64,000 nt of DNA, taken from positions 4,588,001-4,652,000 of the forward strand of contig NC_092406.1 of the NCBI RefSeq assembly GCF_009017415.1, given 5' to 3'. This DNA comes from Aspergillus flavus (lineage: Eukaryota; Ascomycota; Eurotiomycetes; Eurotiales; Aspergillaceae). The notes beneath the pieces are model-generated. The model did no database searches, was not told the DNA's origin, and saw only the letters and a program-made list of their open reading frames with translations. Of the stretch, positions 37,923-49,827 are shown one piece after another; position 1 is the stretch's first letter; each line of letters starts with the position of its first letter. The position numbers and the translations under genes are program-made.

Positions 37923-40405
37923 ATGCGCGAGAAAGTTAAGAGACTTGTGACTTACGGTAAACCAAGCTCTAGGAAGTCTCACAATCTCAAGAACAGGGTA
38001 AAAGAGGCTTCAACGGCCCCTATTATCTCTAGTGAGGCTGAAGGCTCAAACACTTGTCCCTGTTCAAGTACCTTGACTCGATCACCAAGCAGTGATTCTA
38101 AGCAACTCTGTGGCGTTGACTCGCTTGATCATATTCCTGATACGCACATATCAAGTTCCCAGAATAGACATGGGAAAGCCTATGATGGCACCGGAACAAA
38201 GCGCAGAAAGCTCCATCAGGAAAAGGCGCAGCAAACTCAGGAGCCTAGCGCTAGTGCTGGTAGTCATGTTGGGTCTATATTTGCGCATGAAAGTTCCACG
38301 ATGTTTGGTGAAACTGGAAGTTCCAATTGTGTCAGGGCCAATGAAGCTCTCCATATGGCCAAAGCTCGAGGCCAAAGTGATGCTTGTAGCCTTCTAACGG
38401 AAGCCCAGGCTGATTCCGACAAACATGAACAAACTCCTACAGAAATGACCTATATGCTTCAATCGTCACGGGATAAAATGTTTTCTCTCGAGACCGACAG
38501 GCTTTCTACATCATATCCCAGCGGCATGAATGCAACCAGACACCAAACCGATCAACCAATCCCCCGAAAGAGATTAGTTGATTCATTAAACACAACAGAA
38601 GAGGTGTCAGTAGATCGTCTGTCAGATCGTGAATGTCAGCCCGACTGCCAAACCTCCTCTAGCCATATCCGGAAAGGAACCGATGGACAGCGTACTGCGT
38701 ATATGCATCGGTCTAAGGGTTCTGGTACAGACAATATCCAACAGTCGACTGATTCCAGACCATTAACATCTGGACGACCTAGGGTTACTTATGCACACCA
38801 GCGTTCCTTCCTAAATGATGCTTATGTCGTGGGCCACACTGGAGAACCTGGACTATTAGTTTCGCCGACATGTCGTAACCTTAGGCAGCCACAGCCAAGT
38901 TTAGGACTCCTATCTCAAACCTATTTGCATGTTGAAGACGAGGAAAACCTCGACAACAGGCCAGTTCGAAGCATTCACGAGCTCAGACAGGCTGGAGACA
39001 ATGCACGCTTTTGGGAAACAGTGGATTCGATCTTCGAGGATATCGAGGACCCTCACAATTCCGCTTCGGACGTGTGCAATGGTTTTGTTCAACTGTGTAC
39101 TAAACTTATGGAGCCTCGATTCTTAGACCGTTTTTCCGAAGCCGGGTTTGACGAACGACTCGTAAAGTGCATGACAGGCGGTGGCTTTGATATAGTTTCA
39201 ATTACCCTTGCTCTATGCGCTTATAGATTGATATGTCTCAGCAGCTCTTTCTCGTCTATACTCCCAACACCCATGTGGTCCAAACTTTTGGATAAAGCCC
39301 CCACTCTACTTGACGTCCAAGACGATATATTAGTTACCGCGAAACAGCGATCTATCGGCCTATCAAAAGCTGTCCAAGCATCATTAAAGAGTCTTCTACC
39401 ACGTTTATCCCTTGCGATATACGGAGAGCAGCCAATATCAACTATTTCACCGCGTTTGCAGATTCTTGTGAATCTTCAATCTTCTCTAACTGTATATCAA
39501 GAGAAGGGCACCAGTGTCAATATCCCTGCATCGCTTTTAACCCTCATTATTGAGTTATTATCACCCGCAGCTTGTGAGAATGCAAAATTCCCTCTGCCTT
39601 TTGAACGTTATCAGACGCTCGTCCTGGCTTTGTCGATTCTGGAAAATTACACAATCCTAACGGGCCCATTGGATCCCGACTGCTGCAATTCCTTACGCTC
39701 GCTTACTCAGTGTCATAAATTTCTCTATCCGAACCAGTCCGATCAAAGCCGGCGGATTCTGATTCTATACATTCGGGTACTATTGAACCTTACCAACAAG
39801 GACTCATCTCTTTGTGAGGAGTGTTCCAGAACTGAAATTGTTGGCGGACTTGTCAAGGTCATCATTTCGGAATTCTGCGCTGTGCCTGAAGAAAATACTG
39901 GTAAAGAATATAGCTCACTGGATGCGGTAATATTAGCTTTGGGTGCTCTTATTAATCTTGCAGAGAAAAGTGAATCGTCGAGAGCTATTTTTCTGGAGTC
40001 AACAAATAATTCCGAATCTTTCTTGGATTTGCTCCTACAACAATTTTCTACCAGCATAAGTTCTGCGCCCCAGGTAAGGCAGTACTGTGTACATTCACTT
40101 TTAGTGCCTAATGCAGGATTTAGGCACACTCCGTCCCCGAAGTGCAGCATAATGTTGCTATCGGGTACTTGTCAATTCTTCTAGTCACACTTTGTTTGAA
40201 TCACATGGCATTGGCCCAGGTCAAAGTTTCCCTAGACGGCAAGGGACTTGCAGCTGCGCTATCAACGGCTCAGGAGTTCATACGATATTATCAAAAGGTT
40301 GAGAAAGATTCGCGATTGTTCGAGACACGACACGGAGATGGAGCCGAACTTACACCAAGATTAGAGCGAATTATTTGCCAGATACGAGAGGAGGAACGAC
40401 AATAA
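37923..40405 (+). CDS. WAPL/Rad61-type cohesin release factor
   Basis: Likely fungal member of the wings-apart-like family, which unloads cohesin from chromosomes with Pds5 and shapes heterochromatin and loops. Two exons (37923-40073, 40148-40405) give 802 residues; the intron has GTAAGG and GTGCAG borders. The start carries the VTYGK word common near the N-terminus of fungal homologues. About 340 residues of Ser/Thr-rich, poorly ordered sequence follow. The helical domain begins near residue 349 with RSIHELRQAG, then FWETVDSIFEDIEDP, and runs as Leu-rich helices to the end. The C-terminal stretch with CLNHMALAQV is short and predicted to be helical, not a membrane anchor. The assignment rests on recalled domain pattern, so it is good but not certain. 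Confidence 0.75.
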
Positions 40406-41085
40406 TCTGGGCAACGTCTGCAGAATGTCACGCTGTTAGAGTACAACTACATTTTTTATTACCATTTCATACTTTCGCCCCCGTCTTGGGCTATGTCTTC
40501 CGCCTTGCAATGGAAAATCTCTTTACCTATACTTGACAACAGCAGGTCATGTAAGGAAAAAATTGATGTAAAACTAGTTTGGGGACGGATTCTCAAGTTA
40601 ACGACCAATTTGGACACGGTAATTGGTACTTAAGGTGTTCGATTACCACTTACCTGGTTTAAAAAAAGGACTGAGTAGCCATACTTTGTAGATATGATGT
40701 ATGACATAATAAGTAAAATCTTAACCGTTTGACTTGTTTGCGTTTTCAATGGCTGGAACTACTACTACCTCAGGTATCCAGTCAGTTCTGAGACTCATAC
40801 TTCAACTGATTTGCCACTCGCACGACAACTCGATCGCTCACCATCAAACACCGCCTCTAAGTCGAAGTTCGTTGGTTTTGCTTCCCACTCAAATCCTATC
40901 TCGGAGAGCTCCCTGCTATCGGTGCTTTCGTGTTACGGAGTACTGGTTGAGACCTTATTCTGACGCCCCTTTCTCCGTGGCTATCAGGACACGCAATCTT
41001 TGGTAGCGGGATACATATTTCTTCCATTAGCGAATTACATTATCCTAGCGAATTATCGTTCCGCAGATCATTTATAGCTGTGGAA
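40406..41085. promoter_or_regulatory. Intergenic region upstream of the Rheb gene
   Basis: About 680 bp between two genes on the same strand. It should hold the 3' end of the WAPL transcript and the promoter and leader of the Rheb gene. A 90-codon open frame at 40734-41006 has no recognisable similarity and unusual composition, so it is taken as chance. No RNA gene was seen. Confidence 0.4.
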
Positions 41086-41844
41086 ATGCCTACTGCACCA
41101 AAGCAGCGAAAGATAGCTATCGTTGGTAGTCGGTCTGTGGGTATGTATACGATGAGGACCTCCGCTTTCGTGCTGAACTAGCTGTTATCTGTGCAGAGTC
41201 TTGGTCACTGACAGAACGTATAGGTAAATCTTCTCTTACAGTTCGATTTGTTGAGCATCATTTTGTAGAAAGTTATTACCCGACTATCGAGAACACGTTT
41301 AGTCGAATCATCAAGTACAACGGCCAAGATTTTGCAACGGAGATTGTTGACACAGCTGGTCAAGTAAGGATAATGGTAGCGAAGTGTCCTTCTAGAAGCT
41401 AATGCTGAGTCAGGATGAATACAGTATCTTGAACTCTAAGCATTTTATTGGGATTCATGGGTATATCATTGTCTATTCGGTGGCGTCCCGCCAGTCTTTC
41501 GATATGGTGAGGGTCATTCGAGACAAGATACTAAATCACCTTGTGAGTGCTGGGCACCCGACGCCGTTCCTTTGTCTACTTTAGAAACTGAGATCAGACG
41601 ATAGGGAGCGGATTATGTGCCCCTTGTGCTCGTCGGAAACAAAAGTGATTTGAAATCCGAACAACGTCAAGTATCATTGGACGAAGGCCGGGGCTTAGGA
41701 GAAGACTTCCATTGTGCTTTTACCGAGGCTAGCGCTCGTCTTGGTTACAATGTTGAGAAAGCTTTTGATTTAATGATAGGGGAGATCGAGAAGTCCCAGA
41801 ATCCGTCGCAGCCCACAGGAGGAAACAAGTGTGTTGTAATGTGA
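41086..41844 (+). CDS. RHB1: Small GTPase Rheb
   Basis: Ras-family switch on endomembranes that activates TOR complex 1 in response to nutrients; in fungi it also affects basic amino-acid uptake. Exons 41086-41140, 41224-41363, 41414-41542 and 41605-41844 give 187 residues. The P-loop GSRSVGKSS starts at Gly14 and carries Arg16 where Ras has Gly12, the hallmark of Rheb. Also seen are the effector segment YYPTIENTFS, DTAGQ at 61-65, NKSD at 120-123 and EASA further on. The last four residues CVVM form a CaaX box for farnesylation. Introns interrupt the P-loop (in Gly19) and fall directly after Gln65. The gene lies upstream of two serine-related genes on the same strand. Confidence 0.95.
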
Positions 41845-43019
41845 TACGGAAACAGAAGCAACGTGAATAAGCACAGAACCCAAAATGCTTCCGCTGACTG
41901 TTAGTTGCTGCTAGACAACGAAGGAAAGTCGCATGCGTTCACTATATGCTCGCGGGCGGAGTATTTTTGCAATGGTGTGATGAAGAAAGTTGTTTTCTAA
42001 AGCCCCATGCGGAGTACACCTGCCATTGAACAGATTGAAGTTTGTTCTGTTTTCAATCATTGCCCTTCTTTCTACCCCGACGCTCCCCCCATCCGTCTCC
42101 TTCTCCTTCTACAATCACTCTCTCCATTTCATCTTCTATTACTTTTGCGGCGTTCCTCAGTCTCATCGTCTTTCTTAATAGCTATGGCTTTGGAGATAAT
42201 GGATGTTTCAAGCTAAGTATATGGCGACTAATAGAATAGAGAAGTACGGGCTCGAGATTGTTATGGATGAAGTCGGCATGTACTTACTATATGTTTTCTT
42301 ATAAAAATTTATCGAAAGATTCACCCGCTTTCTCCCACCCTGGGTGAAGGAACTTTGCGGCTTGCCGTATTAGCAACAGAAGCTGCTCGCTGGCATAGCT
42401 AAGAATAGGGATGGTAGAGCTGACCCACCACAGAAACTAACTGGTTCCATATCATGGCAAGCAAGATATCTAAACCTTAGAGTCTTAGACCAATTTCTCA
42501 TTCATATTTGCACTGGCGTTGGCATTCCCCTGCGACCGATAATGGGTACCAAAGACACTAAACATAAGTACTTTCATAAACCATTATGGAAAGATACTGT
42601 GTAGGCCTGGGGATCTTTGCTTTTCGTATGCAACCGCCACTGAGGACTTCGCAAACCTTTATATACACTAGTAATAACTTGTGATGAGGGTTGCAAGAAC
42701 ACAGTGAGGTATCAAAAGTGAAAATTTACTCCATACTATGTAGGTGTTTAATGGCGGACTATACCAGACCAGGCTTAGGTGTCCTACTAGTAGTTTAGTC
42801 AATTCTGCTGATTAATCATTAAGCCACTGCCCCTCATGTGAGTTAAACTACTTTCATGCATAGTTTATGCCCTAATGTCTCGAGGCACCCAAGTTTTTAC
42901 CCCTCACATTGACCGTGAAGAACCTCTGGGGCTCCTGTTCAACTTCACTCCACATTGTTAGAATCTGAGAGCCTAGTCTGCTAGGGCTGCTTTACATTTC
43001 CACCTTCGGTTCCTACAAG
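41845..43019. other. Long intergenic region, no gene seen
   Basis: About 1.2 kb between Rheb and the seryl-tRNA synthetase gene. A pyrimidine-rich stretch at about 42055-42175 (CTCC, CTTCTCC, CTCTCTCC words) looks like a fungal promoter or leader, but only a tiny open frame follows it (42184-42216). No tRNA or protein homologue was recognised. It may contain a non-coding transcript or only regulatory DNA. Confidence 0.4.
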
Positions 43020-44809
43020 ATGCTTGATATCGCTGATTTCGTCAGTGACCGTGGTGGAAACCCAAACAAGGTCAAGGAGAGTCAGCGGAAACGATTCGCT
43101 CCAGAGAGTGTCGTCGATGAAATTCTTACACTATATGAGGAAGCCCGCCGAGGTACGTTTTTCAAAGATTTCATTACCTCGCCGAAGAAGGTTAACAGAC
43201 TGAAACACGCTGCAGCACGGTACGAGGTCATGCAGATAGGCTCTCAGCTCAACGGACTTCAAAAAGAAATTGGAAAGAAAAAAAAGGTCTGTCTTACCCA
43301 TGGCTATAAGTATTTTTGTTCTTTCTTCCAACCTTCTGCTATCGAATCCACACTAATTGTTATGCCCCAAACAGAACAAGGAAGATGCAAGTTCCCTTCT
43401 TGAAGAGAAAGCTGCGCTTGAACAACGCAAGAAAGATGCCGAAGACCTAGCTCTTCAAAAGGAAAAGCAAAGAGACAGCAAACTTCGAACAATTGGTAAT
43501 TATGTGCATGACTCGGTCCCTGTGAGCAATAACGAAGTAGGTGTCTATCGCTCACCAAAATATTCGTTTGGGAAAGGAGCTGACATGCACCATAAGGACG
43601 ATAATGTAGTGGTTAAGACATGGGTACCCGAGAATGTCACTGTCGAGAAGCGCGATTGCCTTTCTCATCATGAAGTTCTCACTCGCCTTGACGGCTACGA
43701 CCCCGAACGTGGTGTTAAGATTGTCGGCCACCGTGGATACTGCTTGACTGGTTATGGGCTTTTCTTGAATCTTGCGCTAATCAACTACGGCCTGGAATTC
43801 CTTTGGGGAAAGGGTTACAAGCCGAACCAGCCGCCTCAATTCATGTTGAAGGACATGATGGCAAAAACAGCCCAGCTTGAGCAATTTGACGAGGAATTGT
43901 ATAAGGTAACAGAAAGTGAGGACAAGTCTACAGACAAATACCTCATCGCCACTTCAGAACAACCGTTGTCGGCTTTGCATGATGGTGAATGGCTCCAGGA
44001 CAAGGATCTCCCAATCAAGTGAGTGGGGTGAATATATTTTAATAATTAAGCTAACTAAGAGACAGGTATGCTGGATATAGCACGTGCTACCGCAAAGAAG
44101 CAGGAGCTCATGGTAAAGACGCTTGGGGCATTTTCCGCGTCCATCAATTTGAGAAAGTAAGAAATATCACATTACGAGCCGATGTTCTTTTTCTCATTGG
44201 GGCATAGATCGAGCAATTCGTCCTTACCAAACCTGAACAATCATGGGAAGCTTTTGAGGAGATGATGGCTACTTCGGAAGAGTTCTACAAATCTCTTGGA
44301 CTTCCCTATCAAATAGTTACCATCGTGTCTGGAGCCTTAAACAATGCGGCGTCTAAGAAATACGACCTTGAAGCTTGGTTCCCATTTCAAGGAGAGTACA
44401 AGGAGCTGGTTTCTTGCTCTAACTGCACAGATTATCAAGCCCGGGCTTTGGAAATTCGGTATGGTACTAAGAAAGCAACAGATGTCAAGAAGTCGTATGT
44501 TCATGCTTTGAATGCCACCCTGTGTGCTACTGAGCGGACGCTTTGCTGTATTCTTGAGAATTATCAAAAGGAGGATGTACGTGCTTTTTTGAAATTGACT
44601 CATTCTTGAAAAACATAGCTGACATAGGACAGGGATTTATTGTGCCAGAGCCCCTTCGGAAATACATCCCAGGTGCCCCAGAGTTTCTCCCTTATACTAA
44701 GGAACTCCCGAAGGATAGCACTTCTCAGAAAGCCAAGGGCAAGCAGAGCTCCAAGGCAGCAAGTGGTGCGGAAGAAGCCACAAGGAAGATCCAGGATTTA
44801 CGGGTGTGA
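43020..44809 (+). CDS. SES1: Cytosolic seryl-tRNA synthetase
   Basis: Class II synthetase that charges serine onto its tRNAs in the cytoplasm. Exons 43020-43152, 43216-43286, 43375-44018, 44066-44156, 44208-44576 and 44633-44809 give 494 residues. The N-terminal tRNA-binding coiled coil is visible (Lys/Glu-rich, about residues 35-115), starting with the conserved MLDIADF and RGG words. The catalytic half has [19 protein letters not shown], the motif 2 segment [12 protein letters not shown] and the motif 3 segment [12 protein letters not shown]. Cytosolic forms have a Lys-rich C-terminal tail, here from about residue 465 on. The second intron cuts a lysine run, and the GTCTGT donor is unusual. 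It is followed on the same strand by the gene for the first step of serine synthesis. Confidence 0.95.
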
Positions 44810-45527
44810 GTGCCAAAGGCGCTGAGAAATTACTGCTTTATGTGGAATGATATCTGCAGCAACGGCGGCAATTGCGAATCTCATTACACGGTGTTGTGAG
44901 ACGAGAACATGCTAGCATGTAGAGTATTTATAGAGTGCAGGCAGTCTCTATGAGTTTCTTTCGCCTCAAATGGTAATAGAATTAACTATATAAGATTTCA
45001 ATCTATAACAGAAATTATTAGGTGTAATACCTCTTAATAGTTGTATGTATCAAGTAGATGAGAATAGGATTATACCCTATGGTGGTGCATGAAAAGGCTG
45101 AGAAGGAGTGGAAGAGAAATAAATTTACATCAATCACTTCATAGTGGGGTTTGGGTCAGTCCCGCCATTACCCCTCCATGTTGGCGGTCCACTACACCCA
45201 TGAGTCAAAAAGAGAAAAAAAAAGAAAAAAAAAAAAAAAAAAAAAAAAGAAGAAGAAGAGAGAGAGAGAGAGAGAGAGAAGAAGCCAATTTTTTTTTTTT
45301 TTTTTTTTTTGAAAGACGTAAGAGCTAAAGAGAAGTGTGTGTCAGAGGGATTCCATAGTGGGCCTCCGGTCCCGGAGTCTCCCAAATTACATTTGAAATA
45401 CAACGACTTCTACCATTCCATATCCAATACTCTCAACTACCCAACTACCCTTCTTTGCTACATTCCCTTCCTTCACCACTTGGTACATTCTGCCTTGTTC
45501 ATTTCAAGTCTCGACTATTTTGGCACA
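44810..45527. promoter_or_regulatory. Intergenic region upstream of SER3
   Basis: About 720 bp that should hold the end of the synthetase transcript and the promoter of the phosphoglycerate dehydrogenase gene. Its main feature is the A/GA/T tract at 45207-45310. No further gene is seen. Confidence 0.45.
45207..45310. repeat. Poly(A)-(GA)n-poly(T) low-complexity tract
   Basis: A run of A with scattered G is followed by AAG triplets, about a dozen GA dinucleotides, a short GAAGCCAA link and a pure T run of about 22. The A and T arms could pair as a hairpin in single-stranded DNA. The tract ends about 217 bp before the SER3 start, a position where fungal promoters often carry nucleosome-excluding homopolymers. 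Confidence 0.85.
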
Positions 45528-47268
45528 ATGTCAGCCATTCCCCAAGAAATCAACAGTCATCAAGCCTCAGGCCTTTCTCCAAACGCATCGTTTCAGTCCG
45601 CCCCATCCAGTCATGGAAACTCGGTTTTCACAAACCGCACGATCCCTCTGCCCAATGCCAAGCATTTGAAACCATTCGCTACTGAAGATATCAAGGTTCT
45701 TCTTTTGGAAAATGTAAACCAAACGGGGCGAGATATCCTTACAAAGCAAGGCTATCAAGTAGAGTTTTTAAAGTCATCACTCCCTGAGGATCAGCTCATA
45801 GAAAAGATTCGGTGAGTCGAAGCCAGCATTGACATTCCTTACTTTGGTATAGTGTACTAAGCGTTCTACAAGAGATGTACACGTCATCGGTATACGTTCG
45901 AAGACAAAGCTCTCAGCTCGTATTTTGAAAGAGGCTCGGAATCTTATAGTCGTCGGCTGTTTTTGTATTGGAACAAACCAAGTAGACCTCCAATATGCTG
46001 CAGAACACGGCATTGCTGTATTTAACTCTCCATTCAGCAACTCTCGAAGCGTTGCAGAGTTGGTTATTGCTGAGATTATTGCACTAGCTCGGCAACTCGG
46101 TGACCGGTCTAACGAGATGCACAATGGCACTTGGAACAAAGTAAGCAACAAGTGCTGGGAAATACGTGGGAAGACATTGGGTATGTATTATATACCCCCT
46201 CGGTAGGGAAACTCGGCTGACCTTTGAGAATAGGTATAATTGGCTACGGCCATATTGGTTCCCAACTATCGGTTCTAGCGGAGGCCATGGGCATGTCAGT
46301 TCTTTACTACGATGTAGTGAATCTAATGGCATTAGGCACTGCCCGTCAGGTCCCTACTTTAGAGAGTCTGCTTTCCCAGTCAGACTTCGTCACATGCCAT
46401 GTGCCGGAACTCCCGGAAACGAAAAACATGATAGGACAACGCCAGTTTGAACAAATGCGGGACGGCAGTTATTTGATTAATGCTAGTCGAGGAAGTGTCG
46501 TTGACATCCCGGCATTGATCCACGCGATGCGGTCTGGCAAGGTGGCCGGGGCCGCGCTTGATGTCTACCCGAACGAACCTGCTGGAAATGGGGACTACTT
46601 CAATAGCGACCTTAACAACTGGACAGCAGATCTTCGCAGCCTTAAGAACGTAATCCTTACTCCTCACATCGGAGGTAGCACCGAAGAAGCACAGCGTGCA
46701 ATTGGTGTGGAGGTGGGAGATGCTTTAGTGAGATATGTCAACGAAGGTACAACTTTGGGTGCCGTCAACCTTCCTGAAGTTGCCCTTCGTTCCTTGACCA
46801 TGGATGAACCGGAACATGCTCGAGTACGTCTATCATTATATTACCAGCATCATGCCGTGGAATTCGTCGTTAATCCTTTAACTACAGGTGATCTACATCC
46901 ATCAAAACATCCCCGGTGTCTTACGGAAAGGTGTGTTTTATAAGTGATGTGTTTGTGTGTGTATATGGAGCCGGGACTGATGATATTAGTGAACGAGATC
47001 CTCGGAGACCACAACGTCGACAAGCAAATGACCGATAGCAGAGGTGACGTGCGTTACCAGCTACCCACATTCGGATAATATCTCAACACTGACTACGAAT
47101 AGGTGGCCTACCTGATGGCTGATATCAGCAACGTTGATAATACCACTATCAAAGATCTATACGAGAGGCTCGAAAGCCTTTCATGTATGACCCCCTTATC
47201 TTCTTATTCAGCCACAATGCTAACAACTAGTTGCTGTAGCCCGGATTATGACACGGATATTATACTAA
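45528..47268 (+). CDS. SER3: D-3-phosphoglycerate dehydrogenase
   Basis: Catalyses the first step of serine synthesis, oxidising 3-phosphoglycerate with NAD+ in the cytosol. Seven exons (45528-45811, 45873-46180, 46234-46823, 46888-46930, 46990-47048, 47103-47184, 47240-47268) give 464 residues, close to yeast Ser3/Ser33. The NAD-binding loop GYGHIG is at 201-206. Catalytic Arg (ASRGS) lies near 282, Glu (PNEPAG) near 311 and His (TPHIGGS) near 341. A C-terminal ACT-type regulatory domain from about 395 contains HQNIPGVLRKVNEIL, consistent with feedback by serine. The last exon is only 29 nt and supplies the end RIMTRILY. The first 45 residues are Ser/Asn-rich, as in fungal homologues. The gene sits next to seryl-tRNA synthetase. 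Confidence 0.95.
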
Positions 47269-47830
47269 GGATATCTCGGTGTATGGAAGCCTCACACTAA
47301 GATCATCTATTGGTAGATTTGATTTCGGTAGAACCCACCCCTCAACGGCTCAAGTCTACCGTCTGCTAAACAAGAAAGTTATTGATTCTTATGCTACTGC
47401 CGCGCTGGTTTCTGATTAAATGACTGAAAGCTTTAGGTTATTGATTTTGTCAAGTGGCGCCCGGATAATGGAAACATCAGCTATGCTGTTCACATTCGAC
47501 GCATCATACTGATGTCTACGGAGAAATGTTTGTTCAACACTTCGGCCTTGTTGCTTTTTTTTATTCTCTTAGTACTTTAAGAGTCCTGCTGAATTGAAAA
47601 CAGGCAAACTTGCCTTCAAATTTCCCATCCTCTAAGTGCTAAACTTATAGAGTAGTAATAGAGCCCTTGAAGCTGCAATAAACCTAAGCAGTAGTCGTTG
47701 AAATTCCTAGACACAACAGCACTTGCGAGACCTGCCACCCTAAAAAGAGGGTTGATAGGTGCATATCGAAGCACAACCATATTCATTGCATAAGGCTCTT
47801 TGTGCCTTAGATAATAAATCGGCTATCAAT
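47269..47830. other. Tail-to-tail intergenic region
   Basis: About 560 bp between the convergent SER3 and BUR1 genes. It should contain both 3' untranslated regions. A small hairpin-like AGTACTTTAAGAGTCCT area was noted but nothing recognisable. No gene is seen. Confidence 0.4.
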
Positions 47831-49827
47831 CTACCTTCGATATAAATCCCTGTCTGCAGGCCGAGATCCTTCCCTAAAGCTTGGGCTTCGACTGCGCCTC
47901 CTTGAAGGATTCTCCCTTGAATAATCGCGCCTGTTGTTTACATATGCATCTCGAGGCTGTTCCCCTACGCCATTATAAGTCGGAACATAAGAATCCACAT
48001 TGCTGTCTGGCCGTCCACCAAACCGACCTAAATGGGTCCTGTCGCGTCCTACACGACCGGTGTAGCTTGGCACCCATCCCTGATGAGAGGGCAGAGGAGG
48101 CTTAGGCGGCAGACCTCCTTCCTTCTGCCATGATGAAAGAGCCCGATGTGAATCATCTTGCTTTGCCCGACTCTGATGTGGTTCATTACCTCGATTATCA
48201 AAAGACCGTCGGGGGGCATTCCCTTGACTACCGTGAGAGTTTGATTTCCCAAAACGCGCAGCACCTGGTATGCGGTTATTTCTAGAATCTGCACCGGTTC
48301 GGGTTCCGGAATTCGAGCTCCAGCCGCCATTAGGGCCCATGCCCACGGAGCCTCCAGCAGGGGCTGGGGGCATAACTGCTCGCTGCCCTCGGAACCTTCT
48401 TCTATCAAATTCATGAGAGTCCTCGAAACAGGGAAGCTCACCGGGGTGTGCAGGCAGGGGATGATTAGAGAAATAAGGATGTTTCAACGCGTCGATAGCA
48501 TTTATTCTTTTCCGCCAATCAAGTTTCAAGAGCTCACCTAATAAAGATATGGCGGCTGGATTTTGCCTATCAGTAAGTCAGTATTGTATGAAGGCGCCGT
48601 TAAACTTGATTCTGAAGATGTGGGATGCCTGTACTCTTTGAAGACCTCAGATAGATTTCCTGGCTTGCTGCCAAAGCTTTTCACACCTTCGCAGCCAGGG
48701 AGCGAGCTCCAGCCAGGCATATTCTCTTCGGAAGGTGTGCCCACAAGGTTAAATATAAGCTGGGCTTGGTTAAGATCACTAGTGCCGGCAAGGATTGGCT
48801 TGCCCTTGAACATTTCGCCGAAAACGCACCTGTCACCATCAGAATGCAAATCACGAAGTTTAAACTGAGAGAATTACCCAACGCCCCACATATCGATTGC
48901 AGTTGTATAGCGTCGTAGTTGAAGGAGGAGTTCTGGAGGGCGGTACCATCGTGTCACAACCAACGTGGTATAGTCTCTTTTAGCCTCCCCTCCACCTTTT
49001 CCAGGCTGAGGAGGAGGTTCATCGTACGGTCGAGCTAGCCCGAAATCGGCAATCTGAAGAATACCTCTGTTACTGATAAGTAGGTTGGCCGCTGTGTGAG
49101 AGTTAGTTACAAGGTCCATTCCCTCATTGCGTTGTGTGGGAACTGACCTTTCATATCACGGTGTAATATTCGATTCTGCGTCAAGTTAGAAACAGATCCT
49201 GGAACAGTTTTAGGAAATGGTATTACCCCGTGCAGATACTTGAGTCCCTCAAGGAGCTGCAGCATGTAGCATTTAATTTGAGGCTCACTAAATTGCACGG
49301 CTGGGTTTTCTAAGAGCCCCGACAGGTCATGTTCCATATAGGGAGTGACCATGTACATGCTCGGTTTCTTTCGGCCTTCCCCTGGCCCAGGGTCAGCTCC
49401 TCTCTCAAGGAGAAAGTGGAGTCCTTCCTACCTTTGCTTCGTTCCACAGCCATTTCTCTTAGCTGGAGGATATTACTGTGGGATAGCATTTTCAAGAGTT
49501 TGATTTCACGAAGTGCAGTAATAGGGAACTTTATCGGGATGAATTAGCCCCCTAGCCTTGCTGCTCAGCAGGTAGCTATCTTACCCCATCCTTCTCATTA
49601 TGCATGAGGATCTTCTTTAGAGCGACGGTTGAGCCATCTCTTTTCGATCGCGCCTTGTAGACTTCACTGGCCAAGAATTTTAATATATTGACTTGCCTAC
49701 AGGACGCGGGCACCTACCCAAACGTGCCTTCACCAAGTTTACCAAGGAACTCATACTCCCGGATGCTAGTGCATCCGCGAAATCGAGAGCTTCCATTGTT
49801 ATCCCGTTCGAGAGAAGCTACCACCAT
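47831..49827 (-). CDS. BUR1: Bur1/CDK9-type transcription kinase
   Basis: Cyclin-dependent kinase that phosphorylates the RNA polymerase II tail and elongation factors in the nucleus. Eight exons (49827-49718, 49666-49585, 49528-49432, 49381-49227, 49175-49148, 49091-48878, 48829-48635, 48566-47831) give 538 residues. Seen are the Gly loop LGEGTFG (31-37), ATP lysine 54, cyclin-binding helix PITALRE (66-72), HRDMK (153-157), DFGLAR (173-178), T-loop threonines near 199-200, and the WYRPPEL end of the loop. The kinase domain ends near 310; the rest is a Gly/Arg/Ser-rich tail with [11 protein letters not shown] near the end, like an RS region. Exon 5 is only 28 nt and encodes the HRD catalytic loop. 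A Bur1/SgvA assignment is favoured over Ctk1 by PITALRE and the [10 protein letters not shown] segment. Confidence 0.92.

Noticed and set aside
40734..41006. 90-codon frame upstream of Rheb
   Set aside because: Composition is not protein-like, there is no known similarity, and its position fits promoter or leader DNA.
41990..42239. Overlapping short frames in all three plus frames
   Set aside because: They arise because the CT-rich stretch lacks stops; the translations are Pro/Ser/Leu/Phe-rich low complexity.
45089..45403. Lys/Arg/Glu-rich and Phe/Ser-rich frames across the SER3 promoter
   Set aside because: They are translations of the A, GA and T runs, not proteins.
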